Part shown: piece by piece, positions 35,101-46,485 of the stretch
Layout: every line of letters begins with the position of its first letter
Position numbering within the stretch: position 1 is the first letter of the stretch
DNA from: Siphonodentalium dalli
Lineage: Eukaryota > Mollusca > Scaphopoda > Gadilida > Siphonodentaliidae
Direction of reading: 5' to 3'
Length of the DNA: 64,000 nt
Assembly: GCA_032622095.1 (NCBI GenBank)
Contig: CP136061.1
Span: forward strand, 174,989,692 to 175,053,691
Made by a program: the position numbers and the translations under genes
The notes under the pieces: generated by a model
What the model saw: only the letters and a program-made list of their open reading frames with translations
Told to the model about the DNA's origin: nothing
The model's database searches: none

Positions 35101-36993
35101 GACCGTGATTAATTTTGTCACCTTTATTACCAAATTTTCTCAAATTTGACCATTTTTGCCATTCATGGCCACCAACATAATGTATATGCACCATTTCGGA
35201 TTGGAAACAGGTTGCACCATTTTACCTTCATATATCAGCTTGTAATTGTGCTATCTCCACTATCTAGATATTTTCGGAATAGCCCCACTTCCATTTTTCA
35301 GTTAATTATGAATATATATATTGAACCTATATACTGGTCAGTTGGGGTACCGCTGTATATATATATATATTTCTGGCAGTTGGGGTACCGATTTCTCAAT
35401 AAGACAAATACCCCGTAAATCTATATCGCTGGTGTAACATAACATCCCTTCTGCACATGGGACATGTTCTTGGTCTAGATCGTTCCTATTACGAGTTGGG
35501 GTGACTATGTGGATCTCTGTATCCATGGCAACCAGCTGTTATATTCCGTAAATGACTGTTTTAAGATGTATTTTGGGTCCAATTTCTTAGTAATTCTGGA
35601 AAAAAACACATATATTAAGCCAACAAGCTCCACCATTTAGCGTTAAATTACGCAATTATTTGTGGTGGTTACTGAATAACGCGTGATTGAGCTCTCCGAT
35701 ATGGTGATCGTGATTAATTTTGTCACCTTTATTACCAAATATTCTCAAATTTGACCATTTTTTGCCATTCATGGCCACCAACATAATGTATATGCACCAT
35801 TTCGGATTGGAAACAGGTTGCACCATTTTACCTTCATATATCAACTTGTAATTGTGCTATCTCCACTATCTAGATATTTTCGGAATAGCCCCACTTCCAT
35901 TTTTCAGTTAATTATGAATATATATATTGAACCTATATACTGGTCAGTTGGAGTACCGCTGTATATATATATATATTTCTGGCAGTTGGGGTACCGATTT
36001 CTCAATAAGACAAATATCCCGTAAATCTATATCGCTGGTGTAACATAACATCCCTTCTGCACATGGGACATGTTCTTGGTCTAGATCGTTCGTATTACGA
36101 GTTGGGGTGACTATGTGGATCTCTGTATCCATGGCAACCAGCTGTTATATTCTGTAAATGACTGTTTTAAGATGTATTTTGGGTCCAATTTGTTAGTAAT
36201 TCTGGAAAAAAAACACATATATAGCCAACAAGTTCCACCATTTAGCGTTAAATTACGCAATTATTTGTGGTGGTTACTGAATAACGCATGATTGAGCTCT
36301 CCGATATGGTGATCGTGATTAATTTTGTCACCTTTATTACCAAATTTTACCATTTTTTGCCATTCATGGCTACCAACATAATGTATATGCACCATTTCGG
36401 ATTGGAAACAGGTTGCACCATTTTACCTTCATATATCAGCTTGTAATTGTGCTATCTCCACTATCTAGATATTTTCGGAATAGCCCCACTTCCATTTTTC
36501 AGTTAATTATGAATATATATATTGAACCTATATACTGGTCAGTTGGGGTACCGCTGTATATATATATATATTTCTGGCAGTTGGGGTACCGATTTCTCAA
36601 TAAGACAAATATCCCGTAAATCTATATCGCTGGTGTAACATAACATCCCTTCTGCACATGGGACATGTTCTTGGTCTAGATCGTTCCTATTACGAGTTGG
36701 GGTGACTATGTGGATCTCTGTATCCATGGCAACCAGCTGTTATATTCCGTAAATGACTGTTTTAAGATGTATTTTGGGTCCAATTTCTTAGTAATTCTGG
36801 AAAAAAACACATATATAGCCAACAAGTTCCATCATTTAGCGTTAAATTACGCAATTATTTGTGGTGGTTACTGAATAACGCGTGATTGAGCTCTCCTATA
36901 TGGTGACCGTGATTAATTTTGTCACCTTTATTACCAAATTTTCTCAAATTTTACCATTTTTTGCCATTCATGGCCACCAACATAATGTATACG
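26120..36993 (+). repeat. Satellite array, ~600-bp monomers, 1,797-bp higher-order repeat
   Basis: Monomers begin GA(T/C)CGTGATTAATTTTG at 26120, 26725, 27317, 27920, 28512, 29114, 29718, 30310, 30911, 31515, 32107, 32708, 33312, 33904, 34509, 35101, 35706 and 36311, then a partial one at 36905. Lengths cycle through about 604, 592 and 601. Three successive 1,797-bp blocks (27317-29113, 29114-30910, 30911-32707) are nearly identical. Each monomer has CAGTTGGGGTACCG on both sides of a (TA)n tract, and a TTTCGGATTGGAAACAGG motif. Left end unknown because of the gap; right end near 36993, where the sequence turns unique. Many identical 62-96-residue frames are repeat artefacts. Confidence 0.97.
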
Positions 36994-37378
36994 CTAATGA
37001 ACGGTATACCACTCTTTAGCGTTTGGTGATAAAGAGCGGTATAGGCCTATTGCGCTTTAGTCCTCGGTGCTAAAGAGCGGTCCAGGTTGGATGAGCGGCA
37101 CGTGCGTTGCCAAGATATTTTGCGCATTGCGCCAATACATAACGTTATAATCCGTATCGCTCTTTAGCTCTCATCGCCAAAGAGTGGTGTGCTGTTCTTT
37201 AGCCCTCGGTGCTAAAGAGCTGTCCATGTTGGATGAGCGGCACGTGCGTTGCCAAGATATTTTGCGCATTGCGTATAACGTTATAATCCGTACCGCTTTT
37301 TAGCCCTCATCACTAAAGAGCGGTATACCGTTCTTTAGCCCTCAGTACTAAAGAGCGGTATACCGTTCTTCAGCCACT
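36994..37378. repeat. GCTAAAGAGCGGT word cluster
   Basis: About ten words of CTAAAGAGCGGT or its complement ACCGCTCTTTAG are present, with hairpins such as CTTTAGYCCTCRGTRCTAAAG. A block with GATGAGCGGCACGTGCGTTG occurs twice, about 142 bases apart. It begins exactly where the satellite ends. Confidence 0.65.
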
Positions 37379-37469
37379 TCGAAAATGTTAACATTTCATT
37401 TGTTTTTAACTTTCTCATGACTTAATAAAAATTGATTTTAATGAAATAATTTCAGTATAATATATCTGA

Positions 37470-37560
37470 AGGTCCCAGTTAGCCAAGGTCCCAGTTAGCC
37501 AGAAGGTCCCAGTTAGCCTGACTTGAGGTCCCAGTTAGCCAAGGTCCCAGTTAGCTGGAT
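37470..37560 (+). repeat. GGTCCCAGTTAGCC short tandem repeat
   Basis: Five copies of GGTCCCAGTTAGC in about 90 bases with spacers of 2-13 bases. Confidence 0.85.
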
Positions 37561-38162
37561 ACCCCAACTAATCCATTTCGACTCTTGATTGAACAACAAA
37601 AACTGTCCGCCGGGTCTGGTGGATTGCAACTAAATTCCGGGGTGTACAGGACTAACCGGACAGTATTTTCGAGGTGGGTACCTGCATCAAAAGATGAAAT
37701 TTGGAATTTTGAGACAGTCTGTGAAAATACTCAAAATATGCAATTGTGGGGGGAAAACAGGCCTTTCGACCGGTATATAGGTTGTTGCGACAGCTGTCTG
37801 CGATGAATGTGAAAAGTATGATTTTCTGGGATATTTTGGGGAAGAAATCGTCTCGCGGCGATGATTAAATGACATTGTTTCTGCGATCGAACAATGACAA
37901 CTGACTTAAATTGATCGTCGGTGTCCGAACATTAGTGAAGAAATATTCACTCACCTTCAGTTGGTCAGATATGCTATCCAAGCGTTTATTTTCTCAAAAA
38001 AACGTAAAAAAATGTCAACAATTATTTGTCGACAGATATTTCTCCACCTCGAAATCTACGACTTCCGGTTTTGGTTCGTGTCCGTTGATCCACTGTGGTT
38101 ATGTCAGACAACAAGCTCAAAATAGAATAGCAAGGTCGTGAATACACACCACCAAAACGCAC
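37561..38162. other. No gene recognised
   Basis: Frames of 73 and 76 residues have no recognisable domain. GTCAGACAACAAGCTC near 38103 has a direct counterpart near 42990, next to the related repeat there. Confidence 0.35.
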
Positions 38163-38385
38163 AGTGTATAAACCGTACAAACATTAAATCGGAAGTTGTT
38201 TTCGAAAAGACGAAAATTGATATTTTTAGAACGTAAATGTGACAGAAATATCACAACAACACCACAAAATCCACGTTTCAGACGGACACACGGTTGCACC
38301 AAATCTACAAACGTAATTATAAATTGTACATACACATTTGCCGATCGTAAGCGGGGTCATTTGAGCGAAGGACTCTGTTTAATAG
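38163..38385 (-). repeat. Old repeat, part 1 (split copy)
   Basis: Matches the reverse complement of 42722-42945 (phrases such as TTTCGAAAAGACGAAAA, AACGTAAATGTGACAGAAAT and ACGGACACACGGTTGCACC). The remaining half of the repeat lies at 40305-40561, separated by the insertion 38386-40304. Related 86- and 61-residue frames in the two copies keep phase across a small deletion, but I know no such protein. Confidence 0.8.
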
Positions 38386-40304
38386 ATAACGAGAGGCCGA
38401 TCACGATCGGCAGATGTTTAACCCATACCTTGGCGGTAGCGACTAGCCATAACTGATAATTTGTCAAAGATATGATCACAGGAATTAATCCATATATCAG
38501 TACCCAACTTGAAATCAAAAGCTCAAATAATTTGTCTTAAGAAAGGGTTAAAGTATTTGGGTTGGGGAGGAGTAGTTTTAAATCTCATAACTCTGTCCCT
38601 ATTCACACAAGGACCTCTCACTGTGAGATCCAATGGTTTAGTGATTTCGGAGGACATGTTTAGGAGTTTAAGTTAACTAATTGGAAGCAAAAGTGATAAA
38701 TCCCTATCTTTGCCACTTTTGATATGCCACATATTCAAAATTGATTTATATTCACTTCTAAAGAGAAATTATAATTGCTTAGAACGACATAATGTAGGGG
38801 ATTCCATCTCGTATTTAAATGGTACTTTAATTACCCCCCCCCCCTTCTCCCCAGTTATTTGTTTATCAAACATGGACAGATATAAAATCAGATCTGACCT
38901 GTGTATTAAATAAGATTAAGTGTTTCATAACAGGGGTGTATGGTTTTCAAAAATATATGTAGTTTATACAATTCAAAAGTATTATCTATATAATGTTATA
39001 CAGACATAATATGATGGGGATGCTGGCCCCTATGACCACTAAATCGTTCATATAAAAGAAAGTAAGTTAGCCCTCATTTGAATGGTTTCACACATTACTA
39101 TGTTTTACAAGTAGCTTGGGCACTAAATGCCACAACATTCAATGTTAATCTTCTAAGTGCTCTGTGGCCCCTAAAATTCAATCAACCATGAAAATGTGAA
39201 CAAATGGGAAAATAAGGTTCCTGGAAATACTAACATCTACCATATTGATTTTCAAAACAAGTCATCACTTACAATAGTCATGTATATCTATCTGCCTGTT
39301 TCCCATTGCATAGATAAATCATATTGGCTATCAGCTGTTGTTTTAATTTCAAATTGAAAGCACGTGTCTGAAGGGTTAATATATTTTTCAAAAATCAATT
39401 AATCAGTCAATACCAAAATTGATAGAAGTGAATAGTGTGCAAAGATACCAATAGATATTAAGAGATATGAGGAAGAGTCCATGTACATTATAGCATGTGT
39501 CTATGGAAACCTTGGAAAGGGTTAATTATTTTTGAAGCAAATTAATGGAATTTAGAAGACACTTATATAGGTGAGGGGGGCCCTTATCTCACCCTGTAAT
39601 GAAATTTCAAGAATAGGAAAAACACCAGTCTTGTGCTGCCATTAATCAATTTGACAGTTAGAATAAACAAACAGCCAGCCACCAGTGTTGTTTATCTTGC
39701 TTGACCCACCAGAGCTCTGTATCATATGTCATCACTCATTTCATAACAGATTTAACTTGGAATGACAACATCTATAAAAATCCTCTCATATACTCTGGAT
39801 GTTGGATGATCACATGGTAATTTATTGATATCATTATATTACATGAAACTATTGCAATAAAATCTTCATATTTTCAAAACAGGATATCACACCTAATTAA
39901 TCGTATAAAACTAAAATAAATGAAAGTGTCAATTTTTGTTTATTATTAAATTTTTTTTTTTTATTGTTATTTAAAGTTCAAACAAAATTTTATATTTGTA
40001 TATGCTAAATTTAGCTCGGACCCGATCTGTATTTTGGGCTGTGAAACTCACATACCAAATTTGGTTCCAATCAGATAAAAAATGTTTGAGTTATGGCAGA
40101 ATGCGTGAATTATAAGTTGAAAAAGGGCCATAACTCTGTAACAAAACTCGGATCAAACCCAAATTCGAACTCGATCTGTATTTTGGGCTGAGAAACCCAT
40201 ATACAAAAATTTGTTTCGATCGGATAGAAAATGCTTGAGTTATCGCATTACTCGTAAAGTGTCTACGGACACTGTGTTTACCATAATATGGTATGGGTAA
40301 ACAT
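38386..40304. mobile_element. ~1.9 kb insertion with inverted ends
   Basis: The uninterrupted copy at 42466-42945 shows where the sequence was entered. The ends contain ATGTTTAACCCATACC (38414-38429) and GGTATGGGTAAACAT (40290-40304), which are inverted matches with one base missing. The left end carries the GCCGATC hairpin also seen at 4561. The interior includes a segment found inverted at 4355-4540 and two ~149-bp AAAAAGGGCCATAACTC units (40000-40260). No transposase frame. Superfamily unknown. Confidence 0.65.
40000..40280 (+). repeat. AAAAAGGGCCATAACTC units inside the insertion
   Basis: GATCTGTATTTTGGGC lies at 40024 and 40173. Each unit continues with a CATACCAAATTTGG-like phrase and a TTGAGTTAT phrase. 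It is followed by GTGTCTACGGACAC and a TTTACC hairpin, again the order unit, GGAC, hairpin. Same broad family as 17.9, 54.5 and 63.0 kb. Confidence 0.65.
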
Positions 40305-40561
40305 AAAAACGGCCTTTGATCACTTCAGAAAATAATTTTCTCGCAAAAATTCCCTCTTCAAATGTCATTTTAACATATATCCAACATCTGTCGGAAATCC
40401 CACTATATTGCAACGGAAAGGCCGTTACGTGTGTAACATATATGGACATGCCCTTGGCTCGAGTGTATTCACAATTTGAACGTAGATAGTATTGATTTGG
40501 ACACCCCGCTCTGAGTCTTTGTACGCCTAGTTGTTTAAGTTGATGATCACTAGTTGCCAAA
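40305..40561 (-). repeat. Old repeat, part 2 (split copy)
   Basis: Reverse complement of 42466-42721, with shared ACTCGAGCCAAGGGCATGTC, TCCGACAGATG and GCGAGAAAATTATTTTCTGA. The minus-strand 111-residue frame and the plus-strand 82-residue frame of the other copy are homologous over about 60 residues. That could reflect a once-coding repeat, but no domain is recognised. Confidence 0.8.
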
Positions 40562-40980
40562 AATATGTACGCCAAGTTGTGATGATGGGATTTATGTGAA
40601 AAGACGAACCCATGAATTAGGTTTCCATATTAGAGATACTCGGCCTCCCGATGGTCATTATTAACCTTCAATGACAAGAGAAAGGCACTGTTCCGCTCCA
40701 CATCTGTTTTCCGAATCTGGGATAGGGACCCACCCCATCCAAACTGCTTCAGATGACAATTTTACTCAGTTTTCCTGATCTATCTTTTCTTACCAATGTC
40801 CCGTATCATGATTATAGAAGCATTCCCATTTTTATATACCAACAGCACTGTAAAGTTTCAAAACAATTCTCCAATAAATGTGGGCTGTACGGTATGCTGA
40901 TGGATTGACATTTTAAATCCAATATGGCTTCAGGTGCTCATGTTTGTTTTAAACAAATTTTGCGGAACAATGGAGGCTCC
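40562..40980. other. No recognisable feature
   Basis: Unique-looking sequence leading into a copy of the 163-bp family. Confidence 0.3.
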
Positions 40981-41390
40981 CATCTAGAGGCCACGTCGAA
41001 GATCCATATGGAGTTCGGTGACGATTGGGTGAGAAATGTGAACTGTAAGGTGTGCTAAAGGATTTGGTCATACAAAGAGTAAAATCCAAGATGGCCAAAA
41101 TGGCAGCCATTATTTTACAAAATTTGGGAAAAAATCGAAGGCACCCACCAAGAGGTCAGAACGAAGATCCATATACAGATTGGTGATGATCGGATGAGGG
41201 ATAAGCTCTGCATTTTGTGTTAAAGGATTTAGTGATGCAAAGAGTAAAATCCAAGATGGCTGCCAGTGGCCATATTTTTCATAAAAAATCATTAAAATTT
41301 TACAGCTCCCATCTATAGGTGATCCTCGACCCATATACCGAATAACGTTGAAATCGGTCAAAGTTTGTTTTAACACATTTGTATTATTTT
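40981..41390 (-). repeat. Two-unit inverted copy of the 163-bp family
   Basis: AAGAGTAAAATCCAAGATGG occurs at 41076 and 41241 (spacing 165), the reverse complement of the unit junction in 6436-9595. CTCCCATCTA, the complement of TAGATGGGA, occurs in both units. Confidence 0.75.
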
Positions 41391-42465
41391 ATTACAGTTG
41401 TTTAATAGTCTATTTTTATTTGAAGAGTTAACATTACTCAATCCGAAATGTCGCTCGCAAATCTGCGCAAATTACTATTTCCTTGGCATCGGCGGTAAAA
41501 GATATTTGATTCGAGTCGCGGAACCGACCCATCAAAGCTCAGAGCGATCACATCTCGATGTTTGAATTCTATTATTTTAATTTTAAGTGGCCCAGAAAAT
41601 AGTCGACGAGAAGACTTATCTGAACAAATTGCGGATGAAGATGGATAACTCTAAAAACAAGTGACTTTTTTGTGTCAGATAGTTGACAATAACATGTTTT
41701 GGACAATTTTATACTATAGTTGACTGTGATTAACATTAGTTTTGGGCAATTATTGGATTCTTATAACTGACGCGGCATTAAAAAAAAAAATGTTGTTGTT
41801 GGAATCTGATGATATGGGAACCATCGAATCGGATTGAGTACCTTTACTTGAAGAGTTTACATTTATTTGAAGAATCTATTATTGTGTTATGCTTTCATTT
41901 ACACCAGGTTGAATAAATGATTTTTAATAGAACTATTTAAATATCAGCCTTTCCATGCCAATGTGCATTGCTAGATCCTTGAGCATTTAGCAAGCTGACA
42001 TTTTATTACCCCTTGGTGCCATTCCCCATTATTAACTGCTGGTGAACTCGACAAACCCCCATACTAAGAGTTAAGTGCATACCTATTACATAATAGAAGC
42101 ATTCTTAAAACCTTCTGTCCCATTATTTTGAAGAAACATGACTCTAGGAACAAAATTACAGGGCCAGGAAAAATGTGTAAGCAGGGCTGCAGAACCAACC
42201 ACCGCCCTGCCTAGTGTTCGAAAAACAATTGCAGACCCCACCCCTGACCTATACACAATTTCATCACAGAATTCAACATATTTCCTCAACCCCCAAATAC
42301 AGTTTTGTTACATGCGGAGTCGAATAAAAGTAACTAAATAGTATAGGAATACCTTGTTTGATTCAGGCAGAGTCTATAAGTTCAATGACGTGACATTTCG
42401 AAGACATAGTTATGTTTAAGTGGATCGAAAGGAACATATCATTACTGTACGATTCCTGTATAACA
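41391..42465. other. No gene recognised
   Basis: AT-rich. A 67-residue frame occurs on each strand over 42086-42341, overlapping; neither matches a known family. Confidence 0.35.
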
Positions 42466-42945
42466 TCGCAACTAGTATTGTCGTCGTACACAACTAGGCG
42501 TACATAGACTGACGAGTGGGGTGTCCAAATAAATACTCTCTACTTTTATATTGGGAATACACTCGAGCCAAGGGCATGTCGATATATGTGGCACACATAA
42601 CGGCCTTTCCATTGCAATATAGTGGGGTTTCCGACAGATGCTGGCTATGTGTTAAAATGACATTTGAAGAGGAAATTTTTGCGAGAAAATTATTTTCTGA
42701 AGTGATCAAAGGCCATTTTTATCTATTAAACAGAGTCCTTCGCTCAAATGGCCCCCGCTTATGATCGGCAAATGTGTATGTACAATTTATAATTACGTTA
42801 GTATATGTGGTGCAACCGTGTGTCCGTCTGAAACCTGGATTTGTTGTGATATTTCTGTCACATTTACGTTCTAAAAATAGCACTTTTCGTCTTTTCGAAA
42901 ACAACTTCCGATTTAATGTTTGTACGGTTTATACACTGTGAAACG
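42466..42945 (+). repeat. Old repeat, uninterrupted copy
   Basis: Continuous across the point that is split by the insertion at 38386-40304 in the inverted copy. The sequence at the junction reads CAAAGGCCATTTTTATCTAT, against GGCCGTTTTTAT and CTATTAAACAG on the two sides of the insertion. Confidence 0.8.
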
Positions 42946-43699
42946 GGTATTCAGAGAATGCACACCGGCGTCTCAGGACTAGATGATGACGTCAGACGAC
43001 AAGCTAAAAATAAAATATCAACAACTGCATCCGCGCTTTTTTTGTCTGCTGCATATTAGACCAGGAGATATTGGTCGAGCCTCTACACCCCATCAGGACT
43101 CAACTCTACCCCACTAATTTTCTTTCTTAATGTCTCCTCTAATTTTTTTCGGTTGTTAACAAGAAACAAAAGTGGCCGCAGAGACCCCAGACAAGATGGC
43201 GTCCATTTTTTATATGCACCAGGTCTCTTTGATCGCCGTTATAGTTATGATAATATCACATTCGGTCTTGTTTTCCACTCGATTCGTCATGCTAATATAC
43301 AACCCTTACAAATTAGCTAAAAGTGCGACACCAGAATCCAATATGGCGGCCAAGATGGCCGCCGAAATGTGAAAATATGTTATTTTTCTGACATTTACCA
43401 CCTTTCGTTTGTCTTTGTGGGAAAATATTGGCATCTGGGTCTGAGATACATTTATCATATAGAAGAGTCATTGGCGAACACATGGGGACCATAATATATA
43501 TACATTGCTGGATATTTTTGTCCGATATCACGTTTTCCCAAATGCCGGTATAATAGGTCAAAGCCGAATCTACGTTAATAACGCGATGTAATGTTTCGAA
43601 TCGATGAATGTTATTGCTATCATAACAACACCCATGCATATATATGTGCCGGATATACTCGAGCCAGGATTCCTCTTATACCTTATTTGTCGAATATTC

Positions 43700-44215
43700 A
43701 CCTAAGGCCAAAATGGCCACCAGAAATAGAAAAATCGTCGATGTTAACATCAGTAAGCATTATTGTCATGACAACTCCACACCTGCTTGCTATTGTGAGT
43801 TGGGAACACTTAGGCGAAGAACTTTCCTTGCACCATATCCAAATAAAAGTCCCCCAAATCCAAAATGGCGCCCACAATTGCGGACAGATTTTGAAAAATC
43901 ACCGAAATTCCCTCATATTCACATCATTGGGCATTATTGTCGAGACAACTCTACCCATTATTCCAGCTGAGTTGGAAATACCGATGTGAAGTAAATACCT
44001 TACGTCTCAAGAAAGAAATGGTTTTCCAAATCGAAGATGGCGGCCAACATGGCGACCGAAATTCGAAAACACGCCTACATTCCTTTACTTTCTTACGATG
44101 GGCGTTATTGTTACACGATTTCTACCCACCATCACATGTTGATATGGAATATTAATCTGAAGTGTTCATTAGGGTTTGGCAGTTGATACTCACAATCAAT
44201 ATGGTGGCCAAACTT
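43700..44215 (+). repeat. ~165-bp modules with AAGATGGCGGCC-like motif
   Basis: ATGG of the motif lies at 43713, 43865, 44037 and 44201 (spacing 152, 172, 164). Each module also carries ATTATTGTCATGACAACTC-like and GAGTTGGGAACAC-like phrases. The modules are mirrored in the right arm at 47460-47930. The 132- and 108-residue overlapping frames here are translated repeat. Confidence 0.7.
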
Positions 44216-44447
44216 GCGGCCAGATATTGAAAAGAAGCCGATATTATCACATACTAATTTCAACTTTTTGTCATAATATCGATCTGTATAGACGAAACGG
44301 TACATTAGTTCCAACGTAAGTCGTAACCTTTTGGAAGGATTATAACCCACAATCGCGATGTCATTTCAAAATCCATTCTCCGCTAAGGGCCCATACTGGC
44401 CGTAACCGTATATAGGTGCGCCGAATATTCATATTATGACTTCCAAG

Positions 44448-44585
44448 AATCAAAACAACAGTAGCTGAGCTTAATCTAATTTGTCCCAATTAGCATTATC
44501 TAGACCAGTTCCTTCCAAGAATCAAAACAAAAGTAGCTGAGCTTAATCTAATTTGTCCCAATTGGCATTATCTACTGATACCAGT
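44448..44585 (+). repeat. ~65-bp tandem duplication
   Basis: TTCCAAGAATCAAAACAA followed by GTAGCTGAGCTTAATC and TTTGTCCCAATT occurs twice in a row with one or two differences. Confidence 0.85.
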
Positions 44586-44973
44586 TCCATCCATCTCTTC
44601 GTCAGATTAATCTATCTCGCTCACAACAGTTTTCTACACTTCTTTGTAGAAGGGTCCCACTAATCGGAATGTTTCAAACAATACATATGCCGGTGTCCTA
44701 CTCACATGTTTGTTTCAGAAGCTTGGAATTCGTATCCTTATTCTTGGCGAGCTTCATTCGTGGTATAGCTTATGGTATAATTCAGATGCTACATGTGGGG
44801 TATGGCCCGTATGGGCGTCATCTTGTGCGATACACTAGAAAGGTATTCAGTCGTTACGCATACTAGCTTTCAGAAGGACCTATCTATCTGCGTATTGTCA
44901 GCTTTGTTGACTTAATCTGGATAACAACATGTACAGCGGGTGATCTTCCCAAACAACCACTTCTCAATATATG

Positions 44974-45206
44974 CGCCATGGTGTTGTATTGTAGATTGGT
45001 ACATGTATGTGTAATATCCGTGAGCGCTTACGTGACAAACCTAAGATGAAACATAGTTTAATCGTACCAGAGAGATACACAAAACACGTGCTTTCACAAG
45101 CGACAACCAGATTATAATAAAACAGGTCACACACAGCAGAGACCTTAACAAGACGCTCACGGATATTACACATGCATGTACCAATCTACAATACAACACC
45201 ATGGCG
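44974..45206. mobile_element. 233-bp MITE-like hairpin inside left arm
   Basis: The ends, 44974-45026 and 45154-45206, are 53-bp inverted repeats (CGCCATGGTGTTGTATTG, AGATTGGTACATG, GTAATATCCGTGAGCG) with only a few differences. The right arm of the host element lacks it, so it was inserted after the arms formed. Confidence 0.8.
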
Positions 45207-45632
45207 ATGGTTCATCAATTCACATACTCATCTAACGGATTGGCGTACCCGGACAACTTCTGTACACGGCTTCGAATGTTGAAAGCCTGATATTTGACGG
45301 ATGCCTTTCTGCTAATTAAGCGTAGAAGACCATAATGCATAATATACCCAAACTTCTTGAACATGATCCTAAGAACAATCTTGTCTCACCGAACAGATCC
45401 AAGCAGATGATAACAATACACACGGTTCTAGTTTGTGTCATGATAGTGGAAATGAATTTGGACCATGACTGCACCGCCCATTATTTTGGTATGTTTTGGA
45501 TTCAGACATGATCTCATGTGTGGCTTTGCTTTTCTTATATGCTAAGATTGTATGTTTCCATCTGTTTGGAAGCCAGTCTTAATCAACTGGACCAGGCATG
45601 TGCCATTGGCTACTACTATATAAGCCCCACCA

Positions 45633-46389
45633 AGACTGGGGTGTAGTCTTAAAGGCGATACCGTTGATAGTTGGCTGATATGTCATACTCACGCTGGGTG
45701 GTGGTCGGTATGGTTCAAGAAAGTACAAATGCCATCAACAAAAGGGTGAAATGTTCAACACGAAAAACATCCAGAGGAATTTTACATTGATGAGCTCTTG
45801 CACTCTGTTCAACATACGTTGGTATACACCAAGTTATTTCTTAGTAACATCACCATTGCGATAATTTTCCTGCATGAGACATTAACTACTATATTCTAAA
45901 GTTATATATAAAGCTGTATGGTCATAAAGGTCGCGTTCCCCAACGTCCACAGCCATTGCCATCGAGACTATAAATTGTTATTTTAATACATAGGGAAATG
46001 AATGCACCACAGTTCCTGACATTTTCTTGAATAATACCGCCCACATACTGACGCTGAAGGAGTCACTCTTAATTACTTAAATTGTGTTTATGCAAGTCTG
46101 GCGCCCATTAGCAATTTGTTTTCAGTACAGTTTAATATTCATAGGAACGTAAATAATTATTCTCTAACAGAAATCATGGCAGATACAAAAACTGAATGTC
46201 CTTTAGAACGACATTTCAAACCCTGTGTACCCTTCAGCACATTTTGAAAATCCTGTGTACCCTTCAGCACTTTTTTTGGCGAGAGTGACCCCTTCAGCCA
46301 TAATGACAATAACCCTGAGAGAGGGTAAAAGAAACGCATACATTCATGCTATAAAGGCATTATTCTTTAGTCCATCCGACTATTTTGAG
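45633..46389. other. Spacer of the 5.2 kb element
   Basis: Contains a tandem CCTGTGTACCCTTCAGCAC pair near 46230-46270. TATATAAG with CCATTGG about 10 bases upstream lies at the arm edge (about 45605-45626) and looks promoter-like, but this is a weak pattern. Confidence 0.35.
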
Positions 46390-46485
46390 GGAGGCTAGCA
46401 TAGTATTATCCAGACAAAATTGTACGTCTGGTCAAGTTGAATCAGAACGGCTTCGAAACGGATGTGTGTGGAAATACAATCTTAC

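Noticed and set aside
26232-36727. Some thirty near-identical 62-96-residue frames in a row
   Set aside because: They are the same satellite monomer translated on both strands; the reading frame crosses a TA microsatellite and shows no coding constraint.
26120-36993. CRISPR array
   Set aside because: Repeat units are ~600 bp with no short repeat and unique spacer pattern; the DNA is eukaryotic.
38387-38429. Helitron 3' end
   Set aside because: The hairpin is there, but no CTRR terminus, no TC start, and the other end carries an inverted match, unlike Helitrons.
38196-42904. Paired frames conserved between inverted repeat copies
   Set aside because: The copies are similar at DNA level throughout, and without a substitution test the shared frame is not evidence of coding.
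43591-44155. Overlapping 132- and 108-residue frames
   Set aside because: They run through diverged ~165-bp modules in different phases, as expected for translated repeat.
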